Counted from the stretch's first letter, positions 8,474 to 17,133 are shown. The stretch: 64,000 nucleotides of DNA from JAEUMD01 sp036768475 (GCA_036768475.1 DAIPMW010000001.1:372001-436000); one strand, 5' to 3'. Numbers and translations: made by a program. The notes: generated by a model from the sequence alone, not told the origin.

Positions 8474-9064
8474 TCAATTCGGCAAGGCGCCGAGATACGT
8501 CATCGTCACCTCGATCGGCCGGCCTGCAACGTCTGCGATCGTGCGCGAGACCGGCGCGGCGCGTTCGAACTGGCCTGCGACCTCGATGATGGCGCCTTCG
8601 GGACCGGCGGCAAAGCCCGTGACAAGCTCACCCTGCGGCGGCACGTGAAGACGCAGATGAACGGCATTGGTCTCGCTCACGGAATCAAACTCGTAAGAGC
8701 CCATGAATACAGCGCCCCACCGGTCCGAGCCCAGGATCTTGCCATTGCGCAGCACGGCCAACGCGCTGCCGCTGGCCGAATCGTCCGCCTTGCCGCCACG
8801 TGGCCCCGCGGAGCGGTACTCCACATTATAGAGGCCCTCGTCAATCATCTTCGATCTCCTTTGAACACGCCGCAACTCCTCGGCACGGGCGTCGGTCGGC
8901 AAAAGCTGGAGCAGCCGCAGATATGCGGCGACAGGTCCGGGTAGCGGGCTTTCACCCGTTGCCCAAAGGCTGACGGAACGCGGGCTCATGTCGATGAGCC
9001 GCGCAAACTCGGCCTGCTTCAGGCCAAGTCGATCCAGAATTTCCTTGAGGCTCAAACTCATCAT
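8474..9064 (-). CDS. HTH (XRE-like) protein fused to a GrlR-like domain
   Basis: A 196-aa protein in two parts. Residues 1-60 form a Cro/C1-type helix-turn-helix (LGLKQAEFARLIDMSPRSVSLWATGESPLPGPVAAYLRLL). From about residue 75 the sequence (MIDEGLYNVEYRS, AVLRNGKILGSDRWGAVFMGSYEFD) has the pattern of small beta-barrel GrlR-type domains, first described as negative regulators of type III secretion. The C-terminus (MTYLGALPN) is unassigned. It sits between rpsP and rimM on the same strand, but a strong terminator after rpsP makes its own promoter likely; the AT-rich stretch 9065-9110 could serve. The GrlR resemblance is by eye and is inference; the HTH is clear. No secretion genes are nearby. 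Confidence 0.7.
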   Translation of the reverse strand: MMSLSLKEILDRLGLKQAEFARLIDMSPRSVSLWATGESPLPGPVAAYLRLLQLLPTDARAEELRRVQRRSKMIDEGLYNVEYRSAGPRGGKADDSASGSALAVLRNGKILGSDRWGAVFMGSYEFDSVSETNAVHLRLHVPPQGELVTGFAAGPEGAIIEVAGQFERAAPVSRTIADVAGRPIEVTMTYLGALPN

Positions 9065-9216
9065 GCCAACATTATAGAATATATTTCGTAATTCGCAATA
9101 TCTTCTATCATAGCTTCGTGCAGCCGATGCCGGTCACGGTTGATGGGGGCAGCGGCGACCCGCGGTTTCCAATCTGGAGGTACGGGCGTCCAGGGGACGC
9201 ACAGAAAAAACAAACG

Positions 9217-9250
9217 AAACGCCCGCCGGGGAACCCACCGGCGGGCGTTT
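9217..9250 (-). terminator. Intrinsic terminator of rpsP
   Basis: A perfect 13-bp inverted repeat (AAACGCCCGCCGG / CCGGCGGGCGTTT) has an 8-nt loop. T-rich sequence follows on the minus strand (complement of 9201-9216). It begins about 65 nt after the rpsP stop and separates rpsP from the HTH gene. Confidence 0.88.
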
Positions 9251-9315
9251 TCTCAAAGGTCGACGATGTGACCTTCCCAATGGGCGTCCCACGGGCAGGT
9301 CCAACCCGCAGCGGC

Positions 9316-9678
9316 TTACTCGCCGGCGCCCTCGGCCGCGGCCTTGGCGGCTTCCTCGGCGGCCTTCAGACGCTCCTGCGCCTTCTTCTTCGGCTTGGCC
9401 TTTTCGGGGTTGCTCTTGGCCGTCCGCTTCGACAGACCTGCCGCATCGAGGAACCGCGCGACACGATCGGTCGGCAGTGCGCCAACCGACAGCCAGTGCT
9501 TGCAGCGCTCTTCGTTGAGCTTGATGCGCTCGGGATTGTCCTTCGCCAGCATCGGATCATAGGTGCCGACCTGCTCGATGTAACGGCCATCGCGGGGCGA
9601 GGTCGAATGGGCGGCGACGATATAATAGTAGGGCCGCTTCTTGGCGCCGCCACGGGCGAGCCGGAGTTTCACTGCCAT
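9316..9678 (-). CDS. rpsP: 30S ribosomal protein S16
   Basis: A 120-aa S16. The core MAVKLRLARGGAKKRPYYYIVAAHSTSPRDGRYIEQVGTYDP is canonical and is followed by RIKLNEERCKHWLSVGALPTDRVARFL. The last 35 residues are an Ala/Lys/Glu-rich tail typical of alphaproteobacterial S16 proteins. It lies downstream of ffh on the same strand, separated by a multi-hairpin element, and is followed by a strong terminator. Confidence 0.97.
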   Translation of the reverse strand: MAVKLRLARGGAKKRPYYYIVAAHSTSPRDGRYIEQVGTYDPMLAKDNPERIKLNEERCKHWLSVGALPTDRVARFLDAAGLSKRTAKSNPEKAKPKKKAQERLKAAEEAAKAAAEGAGE

Positions 9679-9756
9679 TTTCGTTCCTTTTTCATCATGC
9701 GGCCGCAGCCGCTCATCGCTTCACGTCAAGGTCGCCGCAAACGGCGCATTGTTCTG

Positions 9757-9869
9757 CCTCTCCCGTGCGGGAAGAGGATCGGGGTGAGGGGGCCTTTGGC
9801 GGGCCGGTGGAACTCGACAGAAGGCCCCCTCATCCGGCCTTCGGCCACCTTCTCCCCGGAAGGAGAAGG
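9757..9869. repeat. Palindromic multi-hairpin element between ffh and rpsP
   Basis: The stretch contains CCTCTCCCG/CGGGAAGAGG at 9758-9778, perfect 12-bp arms TGAGGGGGCCTT (9785-9796) and AAGGCCCCCTCA (9821-9832), and a terminal hairpin CTTCTCC/GGAGAAG at 9850-9869. This layout matches the widely dispersed REP-like elements of Hyphomicrobiales. It starts 17 nt beyond the ffh stop and may act on the ffh-rpsP transcript. Confidence 0.65.
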
Positions 9870-9886
9870 AATCTCGATCGCGCTGC

Positions 9887-11497
9887 TCATCGCTTTTTCT
9901 TTCCGGTTGCACCGGGGAAGCGCGGAATCCCCGGTCCACCAAGGCTCGGCAAGCCGCTCCCCAATCCCGGTAGCTTCGGCATGCCGCCGATGCCACCGAG
10001 CCCAGCGGGCAAGCCCTTCGGCAGGCCGGGTGCAGCGGTTGCAGCGCCGCCTTTGGCAACCATATCCTTGAGCTCCTGCGGCAGCTGCTCAAGCGCCTTG
10101 GGATCGAGGGCGGCCAGCTCGTCCTGCATTCGCGCCATATCTTCGGCGCTCGGCGCGCCGACGCCGCCGCGGCCAAGCATCTTGCCGAACATGCCGCCGC
10201 CGCGGCCCATCTTCTTCATCATGTCGGCCATCATCATGTGCATCTTGAGCAGCTTGTTGATGTCCGCCGGCGTCGTGCCCGAGCCCGCAGCAACGCGCTT
10301 CTTGCGCTTGGCGTTCAGCACCTTTGGATTACGCCGCTCCTGGGGCGTCATCGACTGGATAATGGCGAGCTGCCGCTTCAGCGCCTTGTCGTCGACCTTG
10401 GCGCCAGCCATCTGCTGCTTCAACTTGCCAACACCGGGCAGCAGGCCCATGAGGCCACCCATGCCGCCGAGCTTTTCCATCTGCTTCAACTGCTCGGCAA
10501 GGTCCTCCAGATCGAACGCGCCCTTGCGCATCTTCTGCGCTATCGCCTGCGCCTTTTCGACGTCGATCGTCTGCGCCGCCTTCTCGACGAGGCCGACGAT
10601 GTCGCCCATACCGAGGATGCGGCCGGCGATACGCCTGGGATCGAACTCCTCCAGCGCGTCCCACTTCTCGCCGGTACCGATCAGCTTGATCGGCTTGCCG
10701 GTGACGGCCCGCATGGACAACGCGGCGCCGCCGCGACCATCGCCATCAGCACGGGTGAGCACGATGCCCGTGATGCCGACCTGGCTGTCGAAAGCCGTGG
10801 CAGTGTTAACGGCGTCCTGGCCGGTCAGGCTGTCGGCAACGAGCAGCACCTCATGGGGGTCGGTATCGCGCTTGACATCGGCGACCTCGCGCATCAGCTC
10901 GTCGTCAACGGTGACACGACCGGCGGTGTCGAGGATCACGACATCATAGCCGCCAAGCTTGGCGGCATCGCGCGCACGACGGGCAATCTGTACGGGTGTC
11001 TGGCCGGCGACGATCGGCAGCGTTTCGACGCCCGTCTGCTCACCGAGAACGCGCAACTGCTCCATGGCCGCGGGTCGGCGCGTGTCGAGAGAGGCCATCA
11101 AGACCTTTTTCCTGTCGCGCGTCTTCAAGCGATAGGCGATCTTGGCCGTGGACGTCGTCTTACCCGAACCCTGCAGCCCGACCATGAGAATCGCCATCGG
11201 TGGGGCAGCCGCAAGATCTATCGTCTCGGCGTCGGATCCGAGCGTCGCCACCAGCTCGTCATGGACGATCTTGACAACCATCTGGCCCGGCGTGACCGAC
11301 TTCAGGACGGCTTGGCCAACGGCCTTCGCCTTCACCCTTTCGACGAAGCCCTTGACCACGTCGAGGGCCACGTCCGCCTCAAGCAGTGCGCGGCGCACCT
11401 CGCGCATGGCGTCGCCCACGTCGCTCTCGGAAAGGGCGCCGCGGCGGGTCAGCTTGTCGAGGACGCCGGAGAGGCGGTCACTCAGGGACTGAAACAT
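9887..11497 (-). CDS. ffh: Signal recognition particle protein Ffh
   Basis: A 536-aa SRP54 GTPase that escorts signal-sequence-bearing ribosomes to the membrane with SRP RNA and FtsY. The N domain starts MFQSLSDRLSGVLDKLTRRG. The G domain has P-loop MVGLQGSGKTTSTAKIA, then LDTRRPAAMEQL, VILDTAGR and TRADGDGRGG. The M domain (from about 300) is methionine- and glycine-rich, with KRVAAGSGTTPADINKLLKMHMMMADMMKKM. The extended Gly/Pro-rich C-terminus ending in GKKKR is longer than in E. coli but common in this order. ATG at 11497 has AAGGAG 5 nt upstream; a longer reading from 11641 adds 48 unconserved residues. Confidence 0.96.
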   Translation of the reverse strand: MFQSLSDRLSGVLDKLTRRGALSESDVGDAMREVRRALLEADVALDVVKGFVERVKAKAVGQAVLKSVTPGQMVVKIVHDELVATLGSDAETIDLAAAPPMAILMVGLQGSGKTTSTAKIAYRLKTRDRKKVLMASLDTRRPAAMEQLRVLGEQTGVETLPIVAGQTPVQIARRARDAAKLGGYDVVILDTAGRVTVDDELMREVADVKRDTDPHEVLLVADSLTGQDAVNTATAFDSQVGITGIVLTRADGDGRGGAALSMRAVTGKPIKLIGTGEKWDALEEFDPRRIAGRILGMGDIVGLVEKAAQTIDVEKAQAIAQKMRKGAFDLEDLAEQLKQMEKLGGMGGLMGLLPGVGKLKQQMAGAKVDDKALKRQLAIIQSMTPQERRNPKVLNAKRKKRVAAGSGTTPADINKLLKMHMMMADMMKKMGRGGGMFGKMLGRGGVGAPSAEDMARMQDELAALDPKALEQLPQELKDMVAKGGAATAAPGLPKGLPAGLGGIGGMPKLPGLGSGLPSLGGPGIPRFPGATGKKKR

Positions 11498-11843
11498 CGG
11501 TTCTCCTTGATGCGTGGGACGGTTTGGCGTCCCTGCGCGGTTCGAACAGCCAAAGCAAAAGCGCATCCGCGGGCGAAACTCGCTGGCGGATGTTGACCCC
11601 CCTGCCTCCCGGATATGTGGCCTTGATGAGCCAAAAACCATGTGCAGGGCGGCGGCGCGTTGCTACGAGCCGTCGGAATTGCGCGGAAAATGACGGAGGG
11701 ACCCGGGAAAGTCAAGTCGGGCGGCGAGAAACGGCAGCGTTGTCGCGCCGCCGAACGGAGAATTCATGGATCACCGGTCAGCACGATCCAAACGCAACCA
11801 GGCTGGATTGTCAGTGCGCTGTCAGAAAACGCTCCCGGTGCGC
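11498..11843. promoter_or_regulatory. ffh upstream region
   Basis: About 350 bp between the sdhA-end repeat and ffh. No conserved ORF is visible. It should hold the ffh promoter; no box was recognised with confidence. This is where sdhB would lie in a standard sdhCDAB operon, and no trace of it is seen. Confidence 0.5.
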
Positions 11844-11906
11844 TAGAGCCTCAATCACGGCTTCGACGGAAGCAGTCGCGCTTCCATCTCAACCGATCAG
11901 GCTCTA
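11844..11906 (+). repeat. Family A repeat, second hairpin only; supplies sdhA stop codon
   Basis: This half copy starts TAGAGCCTCAATCACGG and ends GATCAGGCTCTA. The stem pairs CTTCGACGGAAGC with the GCTTCCATCTCAACC side. The final CTA (11904-11906) is, on the minus strand, the TAG stop codon of sdhA. Hairpin 1 is missing. Confidence 0.8.
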
Positions 11907-13745
11907 ATAGACGCGGGCCTTGGGCTCGATGTACTTCATCTCGTTGGTCAGCGTGTAGTTGTGCACGGGGCGGAAATCGAGCCGGACCGACTTCTTATCG
12001 TAGTCCCCATAAGCCAGCGTATGCTTCATCCAATTGGCATCGTCGCGCTTGGGGAAGTCCTCGCGGGCATGGGCGCCGCGGCTCTCCTTGCGGTTCTCTG
12101 CTCCAACGACGGTGACAGCCGCCTGAGCGATGAGGTTGTCGAACTCCAGCGTCTCGACCAAGTCCGAATTCCAGACCAGTGAGCGGTCGGTGACCTTGAT
12201 GTCTTCGGCCTCCTTCCAGATCGCGTTGATCTTCTCGATGCCCTCCTGCATCACCGGGCCATCACGGAAGACCGCGCAGTTCGCCTGCATTGTCTTTTGC
12301 ATACGCAGGCGAAGGACTGCGGTGGGCGTGTCGCCATCCGCGTGGCGGAACCGGTCAAGGCGTGACAGCGCCAGCTCGACGGCGTCCGCGGGCAGATCGG
12401 GCTGGCGTTCCCCAGCGTCCAGAACGTCGGCGCAGCGCAGACCCGCGGCGCGACCAAAAACGACGAGGTCGATCAGTGAGTTGGAGCCGAGGCGGTTGGC
12501 GCCGTGGACAGAGACGCAGGCGGCTTCTCCGATCGCCATCAATCCCGGAACGACGTGATCAGGGTTGCCGTCCTTCATCGTCAGCATTTCGCCGTGGTAG
12601 TTCGTCGGGATGCCGCCCATGTTGTAGTGAACCGTCGGAATGACGGGGATCGGCTGTCGGCGCAAATCGATACCGGCGAAGATCTTGGCGCTCTCGGTGA
12701 TGCCCGGAAGACGCTCGGCAAGGATCTTGGGATCCAAGTGATCGAGGTGCAGGTGAATGTGATCGCCTTCGGGACCTACGCCGCGACCCTCGCGTATCTC
12801 GACTGTCATGGAGCGTGAGACGACATCGCGAGAGGCCAGATCCTTGGCATGCGGCGCATATCGCTCCATGAAGCGCTCACCCTGACTGTTGGTGAGATAA
12901 CCGCCTTCACCGCGCGCGCCTTCGGTGATGAGCACACCAGCACCGTAGATGCCCGTGGGATGGAACTGCACGAACTCCATGTCCTGCAACGGCAGGCCGG
13001 CGCGGAGCACCATGGCATTGCCGTCGCCAGTGCAGGTATGCGCCGACGTGCAGGAGAAGTAGGCGCGACCATAGCCACCAGTGGCGAGAATTGTGCGCTT
13101 GGCCTGGAACGCATGGATCGTGCCGTCATCGAGACACAGTGCGACGACGCCGCGGCAAGCACCATCCTGGTCCATGATCAGATCGATGGCGAAATACTCG
13201 ATGAAGAACTCAGCGGAGTGGCGCAGCGACTGGCCGTAAAGCGTATGCAGCATGGCATGACCGGTCCGGTCGGCGGCGGCGCAGGTTCGCTGTGCCGGTG
13301 GACCCTCTCCGAACTCGGTCGTCATGCCACCGAAGGGACGCTGATAAATCCTGCCGTCCTCAGTACGCGAGAACGGCACGCCATAGTGTTCGAGTTCATA
13401 AACGGCGTCGGGCGCATGCCGGCAGAGATATTCAATTGAATCCTGGTCTCCGAGCCAGTCCGATCCCTTCACGGTGTCATACATGTGCCAGCGCCAGTTG
13501 TCGGGGCCCATGTTGCCGAGCGATGCGGCGATGCCACCCTGTGCGGCAACCGTGTGCGAGCGGGTCGGGAAGACCTTTGTCACGCATGCAGTCTTGAGGC
13601 CTGCCTGTGCGCACCCCAGCGTCGCGCGCAAGCCAGCTCCGCCGGCGCCGACCACAACGACGTCGTAGCTATGATAGGTGACGGGATAGGCCTTGCCATT
13701 GATCGCCGGGCCAGTCCCTTTCTTGATCGTCGCCATCGCTGTCAT
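11904..13745 (-). CDS. sdhA: Succinate dehydrogenase flavoprotein subunit
   Basis: A 613-aa FAD subunit of complex II that oxidises succinate to fumarate. FAD-binding VVVVGAGGAGLRATLG is followed by the FAD-linking histidine motif (FPTRSHTVAAQGGI), the active site HPTGIYGAGVLITEGARGEGG, and the C-terminal R-x-P-H-Y-like segment; SLVWNSDLVETLEFDNL is typical of SdhA. ATG at 13745 overlaps the sdhD stop as ATGA, indicating translational coupling. Order is sdhC-sdhD-sdhA, but sdhB does not follow. The TAG stop is contributed by a family A repeat; the encoded C-terminus (YIEPKARVY) is normal, so the protein is not truncated. Confidence 0.97.
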   Translation of the reverse strand: MTAMATIKKGTGPAINGKAYPVTYHSYDVVVVGAGGAGLRATLGCAQAGLKTACVTKVFPTRSHTVAAQGGIAASLGNMGPDNWRWHMYDTVKGSDWLGDQDSIEYLCRHAPDAVYELEHYGVPFSRTEDGRIYQRPFGGMTTEFGEGPPAQRTCAAADRTGHAMLHTLYGQSLRHSAEFFIEYFAIDLIMDQDGACRGVVALCLDDGTIHAFQAKRTILATGGYGRAYFSCTSAHTCTGDGNAMVLRAGLPLQDMEFVQFHPTGIYGAGVLITEGARGEGGYLTNSQGERFMERYAPHAKDLASRDVVSRSMTVEIREGRGVGPEGDHIHLHLDHLDPKILAERLPGITESAKIFAGIDLRRQPIPVIPTVHYNMGGIPTNYHGEMLTMKDGNPDHVVPGLMAIGEAACVSVHGANRLGSNSLIDLVVFGRAAGLRCADVLDAGERQPDLPADAVELALSRLDRFRHADGDTPTAVLRLRMQKTMQANCAVFRDGPVMQEGIEKINAIWKEAEDIKVTDRSLVWNSDLVETLEFDNLIAQAAVTVVGAENRKESRGAHAREDFPKRDDANWMKHTLAYGDYDKKSVRLDFRPVHNYTLTNEMKYIEPKARVY

Positions 13746-14122
13746 GCTCCAAAGCTGAGCTTCGCCACGGCGAACAGACACGCCGCGCCGATCAAAATTG
13801 CAAAGAAGGTGTTGAGCATCAGCAGAACAACCTTGCTGAACTCACCGTGCACGTAATCCTCGATGATCACCTGCATGCCAAGACGCATGTGAATCGCACC
13901 GGAGATCGCCAACAGGCCAAGTCCGATGGCGTTCAAGGGATGTGCCAGCCGCGCCTTCACTGTCGCGTAATCTGCTCCGACAAGCGAAACGACCAACCAG
14001 ACCAGGAAGAGCGCCAGAAACAGATTGGCGACGCCGGTGACGCGCTGCTTCCAGAAGTGGTCGGCGCCTTCCTTGGCCGAGCCCAGTGCGCGCACGCGCT
14101 TCAAGGGGGTTCGCATGTTCAT
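13742..14122 (-). CDS. sdhD: Succinate dehydrogenase membrane anchor subunit SdhD
   Basis: A 126-aa hydrophobic anchor with three membrane spans. The haem/quinone region is recognisable: basic N-terminus ending HFWKQRVTGVANLFLALFLVW, and HMRLGMQVIIEDYVHG with the conserved His-x-x-x-Gly-x-x-x-x-x-x-Asp-Tyr pattern. It pairs with SdhC to hold haem b and the ubiquinone site. It lies 13 nt downstream of sdhC and overlaps sdhA by 4 nt. Confidence 0.93.
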   Translation of the reverse strand: MNMRTPLKRVRALGSAKEGADHFWKQRVTGVANLFLALFLVWLVVSLVGADYATVKARLAHPLNAIGLGLLAISGAIHMRLGMQVIIEDYVHGEFSKVVLLMLNTFFAILIGAACLFAVAKLSFGA

Positions 14123-14135
14123 GTCCGCTCCTCCC

Positions 14136-14546
14136 TCAGCCCGCGATCAGCACAGCGAGCCAGATCAGCGCCGTCAGCGACGCCGAAGCGACGAGCGAGC
14201 CCCAGGAAAGCAGGTCGATCGTCTTCAAGTCGTAGCCACGGCCGGTATCCCAGATGAAATGGCGGATGCCACCCATCATGTGGTGCATCAGCGCCCACGT
14301 GTATCCAAACAACACGACACGGCCGACAAGGCTGCCGAAAAGACCGTTGACGAAATTGAAGTAGTCGGGACCTGAAGCAGCGGCCACCAGCCACCACGCG
14401 AGCAGCAGCGAGCCGAAATAGAGCGCCGCGCCGGTAATGCGATGCAGGATCGACATCACCATATTGATGAGGGGTGAATAGACCTGAAGATGGGGTGATA
14501 ACGGGCGCTCGGGCCGGGCCCCACGCAGGGTTTTGGCTTCAGCCAT
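14136..14546 (-). CDS. sdhC: Succinate dehydrogenase cytochrome b556 subunit SdhC
   Basis: A 136-aa membrane subunit. The signature RPLSPHLQVYSPLINMVMSI followed by LHRITGAALY contains the quinone-site Ser and Arg. HMMGGIRHFIWDTGRGYDL carries the haem-ligand His region. Three transmembrane segments are apparent. It is the first gene of sdhCDA, with about 170 bp upstream available for the promoter. Confidence 0.95.
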   Translation of the reverse strand: MAEAKTLRGARPERPLSPHLQVYSPLINMVMSILHRITGAALYFGSLLLAWWLVAAASGPDYFNFVNGLFGSLVGRVVLFGYTWALMHHMMGGIRHFIWDTGRGYDLKTIDLLSWGSLVASASLTALIWLAVLIAG

Positions 14547-14715
14547 GATGTATCCTCGATGGGTGTGCTGAAGCGCCTTTTAGCGTGCTCGCTGCGGCGC
14601 GGCAATTCGTCGAATGACATAGGAGACGGCCGATTATCGAAAGTCACGCGGCCCGGATGTGGGGCAAATTGGGAAGAATGGGCGCACGAACGGCCTCTCT
14701 ATTCCAGACGTGTGC

Positions 14716-15687
14716 TCAGTCCAGGGAAGCGATAATCGCGCGGCCCAGCGCGGTGCCGCTCTCAAAGGCATGCTCAGAGAGACGGCCGAGGCACCAGTCT
14801 CCGGCGACTCCCACATTCAGCTGGCTGGAATAGATGTATGTTTCGCCCAACGACTGTTCGACCAGGCCGTTTCGCCAGAGATGCGCTGTCATTTGCGAGG
14901 GTCTGACCGGTGGCAATGACAGGACGTGGCAGACCTCCGACCAGAGTTCTTCAGCGATGGCCTCGGGCTCAGTATCCTCGGTCATGCGACTCCACTGAGG
15001 GGAAGCGTGCACAACGATTGCGTCGCCCTTCGGCGGGCGCCCGGGCTTGGCGTTGTTGCGGGCGATCCAGCGGATCACGTCTGACATGTCTGAAAATACA
15101 TCCTGACTGGGCAGAATGCGCTGTTCAAGGCGGACCAGCAGCGACCAGCAGGACGACATGCGTACCCGCTGGAGCGCGTCCGATACTTCCTCCACGCGAC
15201 CGAGCAGCAGCCGCGCCTGCGGTGCCGGCACAGCAACGGCTACGGCGGCGAATGGTCCGACAACCGTCTCGTCGTCGAACCAGATCTGCCAGGCTTTGTC
15301 GATCCGGTTGACCGTATGAACGCGACGGCTGGTATGGATGCGAACGCTTTCGGCGAGCGGGCGGACAATCGAGGACATACCGGGCGTGCCCACATACCAC
15401 TGCTGCATCTGGCAGCCGCCTTCGCCTTGCAAGGTCGACGGCTTCCATGGGGCGGCATAACCCGAACTGCACAGTTCTCCGATGAAGGCGCGGAATTGTG
15501 CGGAGCGCGCCGTCACGTACTGAGCGCCATGGTCGTAAGGCACAGTGCCGATGCGGGTGGTCGCCATCCGGCCGCCAATAATGCGGTCCTGCTCGAAGAT
15601 CTCCACATAAGCGCCGGCGCGTCGCAGAACCCGCGCACACGCGAGACCCGCGAGACCAGCACCGACGACAGCGATGCGTTTTGTCAC
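14716..15687 (-). CDS. Renalase-like FAD-dependent oxidoreductase
   Basis: A 323-aa flavoprotein with N-terminal Rossmann motif RIAVVGAGLAGLACARVLRRAG and the GGRMATTRIG segment that follows the FAD site in amine-oxidase/renalase-like proteins. PYDHGAQYVTAR and the C-terminal GVAGDWCLGRLSEHAFESG (FAD pyrophosphate contact) are also typical. Bacterial renalases oxidise abnormal dihydronicotinamide isomers (2- and 6-DHNAD); whether this one does so is inferred. GTG at 15687 gives a compact N-terminus; another GTG lies 9 codons upstream. It is followed by sdhC on the same strand, 170 bp away. Confidence 0.8.
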   Translation of the reverse strand: MTKRIAVVGAGLAGLACARVLRRAGAYVEIFEQDRIIGGRMATTRIGTVPYDHGAQYVTARSAQFRAFIGELCSSGYAAPWKPSTLQGEGGCQMQQWYVGTPGMSSIVRPLAESVRIHTSRRVHTVNRIDKAWQIWFDDETVVGPFAAVAVAVPAPQARLLLGRVEEVSDALQRVRMSSCWSLLVRLEQRILPSQDVFSDMSDVIRWIARNNAKPGRPPKGDAIVVHASPQWSRMTEDTEPEAIAEELWSEVCHVLSLPPVRPSQMTAHLWRNGLVEQSLGETYIYSSQLNVGVAGDWCLGRLSEHAFESGTALGRAIIASLD

Positions 15688-15714
15688 TCGACGTTCACGC
15701 GGCCAGGACCGCAC

Positions 15715-16074
15715 CTCTGTCTGGTCGACCGAACGACCATTTGTTGGAGATGACTCGTGTAAGCTTACCCTTGAGGTACAGTCTAAGTGGCAAACGTTTT
15801 TGAATGCTCTGTGTTCGCCACATTGGCGCTTGCACGACCGGCAAGCTTTGACAATTCGAACGTCGTTTAACGAAAGATGATTCGTTCAGGTTTGTAGATG
15901 GTTCGCAGTATTGCAATACATTTGCCAGAAAGTTGAAAGTTGCAGATACGCCCGGTGACGCGCATGCGCGACGTCGAGTTGGCCTCGATGGGAGCCGCCG
16001 TGCTTCCATCGAGGCCAATCAGCACATAGGGGCTGGCGAACCCGGCGAGACCGGGCTTGACCGATAACTAAGCC
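15715..16074. other. 360-bp intergenic region with one remnant hairpin
   Basis: Apart from the inverted repeat at 15979-16018, no gene or RNA was recognised. The half nearest 15715 is relatively AT-rich and may hold the promoter of the renalase-like gene. Confidence 0.4.
15979..16018. repeat. Perfect 13-bp inverted repeat, family A remnant
   Basis: TTGGCCTCGATGG (15979-15991) is perfectly complementary to CCATCGAGGCCAA (16006-16018) across a 14-nt loop that includes GTGCTT. The arms match the inner stem of family A hairpin 2 (GGCCTCGATGGAAGC in the copy at 30662). It is probably the core of a decayed copy. It lies about 57 nt beyond the stop of the hydratase gene on that gene's strand and could act as its terminator hairpin, though no T-run follows. 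Confidence 0.6.
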
Positions 16075-17133
16075 TCAGCGCGGCAACAGCAGCCACAGAT
16101 CGAGATCGAGAATCACGGCATCGGCGTACTTACCATCGGCGGTCTTGTAGGGGAGCAGTTCACAGCTCTGGTTTTTTGTTGCCACAATCCGCGTGCGCAG
16201 TGCTCCCACGTCGGTACGGCCAGGGATCTCCGCCTTCTCCAGAATCTCGGACCACGCGTATACCGTGTCGCCGGCAAAGCAGGGCGCGACATGGCGGCCG
16301 GCATTGATGGCGGCAACATGAAACGCATTGCCAAGACCGTTGAAAGACAGCGCGCGAGCCAGCGAGATGACAACACCGCCATAGACGATGCGCTTGCCGA
16401 ACCGGCCTTTCGATTCGGTATGCTGGTTGAAGTGCACCTTGGCTGTGTTCTGGTAGGCGCGGGTGGCCATCTGGTGCTCGGTTTCCTCCAGTGTCATGCC
16501 GTCGACGTGGTCGATCTTCTCGCCGACGTCGTAATCACCCCAGCGGAACGGCGAGCCGGCCAGATCGAAATCATAGCGCCCAATATCGAGCTTTGGCACG
16601 GCTTGGCCGAGGCATTCGGGCGAGACGCGGTCGGGTAGATCAGGGACGGCTGCCTCGGGTGCAGGTGCTGACTTATCGCGCTTTCTCACCATTACCCAGC
16701 GCGCATACTCGATCACCACTTCGCCATGCTGATTGCGCCCGGTTGAGCGCACGTAGACGGTGCCCGTCTCACCGTTGGAGTTCTCCTTGAGACCGATCAC
16801 CTCGGACGTCGTGGAGATTGTATCGCCAGGATAGACCGGCCTGCGGAATCGGCCGTCCGCATAGCCAAGATTGGCGATTGCATTGAGCGAGATGTCCGGC
16901 ACGGTCTTGCCAAACACGACATGGAAGGCAAGCAAATCGTCGAGCGGAGCCCCAGGATAACCGATCGCCTTGGCGAAGGCGTCGGAGGATTGCACGGCGA
17001 ACCTCGGCCCATAGAGGCTCATATACAGCGCGACGTCACCCACCGTTACCGTGCGCGGCGTCGCGTGCCTGAGAATCTGACCGAACCTGAAGTCCTCGAA
17101 GTAGTTGCCGGGATTGGTCTTGGTTGCCTTCAT
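16075..17133 (-). CDS. mch: Mesaconyl-CoA (beta-methylmalyl-CoA) hydratase, MaoC family
   Basis: A 352-aa double-MaoC (hotdog) protein of the size of the ethylmalonyl-CoA pathway enzyme that interconverts mesaconyl-CoA and beta-methylmalyl-CoA. The N-terminus GNYFEDFRFGQILRHATPRTVTVGD and the sequences YMSLYGPRFAVQSSDAFA, GYADGRFRRPVYPGDTI and FAGDTVYAWSEILEK are characteristic. ATG at 17133 is preferred to a TTG 24 codons upstream that would overlap the preceding gene. It is downstream of a malyl-CoA lyase-family gene, as expected for C2 or acetate assimilation without isocitrate lyase. The exact substrate is inferred. Confidence 0.87.
   Translation of the reverse strand: MKATKTNPGNYFEDFRFGQILRHATPRTVTVGDVALYMSLYGPRFAVQSSDAFAKAIGYPGAPLDDLLAFHVVFGKTVPDISLNAIANLGYADGRFRRPVYPGDTISTTSEVIGLKENSNGETGTVYVRSTGRNQHGEVVIEYARWVMVRKRDKSAPAPEAAVPDLPDRVSPECLGQAVPKLDIGRYDFDLAGSPFRWGDYDVGEKIDHVDGMTLEETEHQMATRAYQNTAKVHFNQHTESKGRFGKRIVYGGVVISLARALSFNGLGNAFHVAAINAGRHVAPCFAGDTVYAWSEILEKAEIPGRTDVGALRTRIVATKNQSCELLPYKTADGKYADAVILDLDLWLLLPR

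Noticed and set aside
10238..11596. Long plus-strand open frame (452 codons) opposite ffh
   Set aside because: Shadow of ffh; composition typical of antisense frames and no family resemblance.
15695..16018. Possible 107-aa minus-strand gene upstream of the renalase-like gene
   Set aside because: It runs through a repeat remnant, overlaps the renalase start, and has no conserved features.
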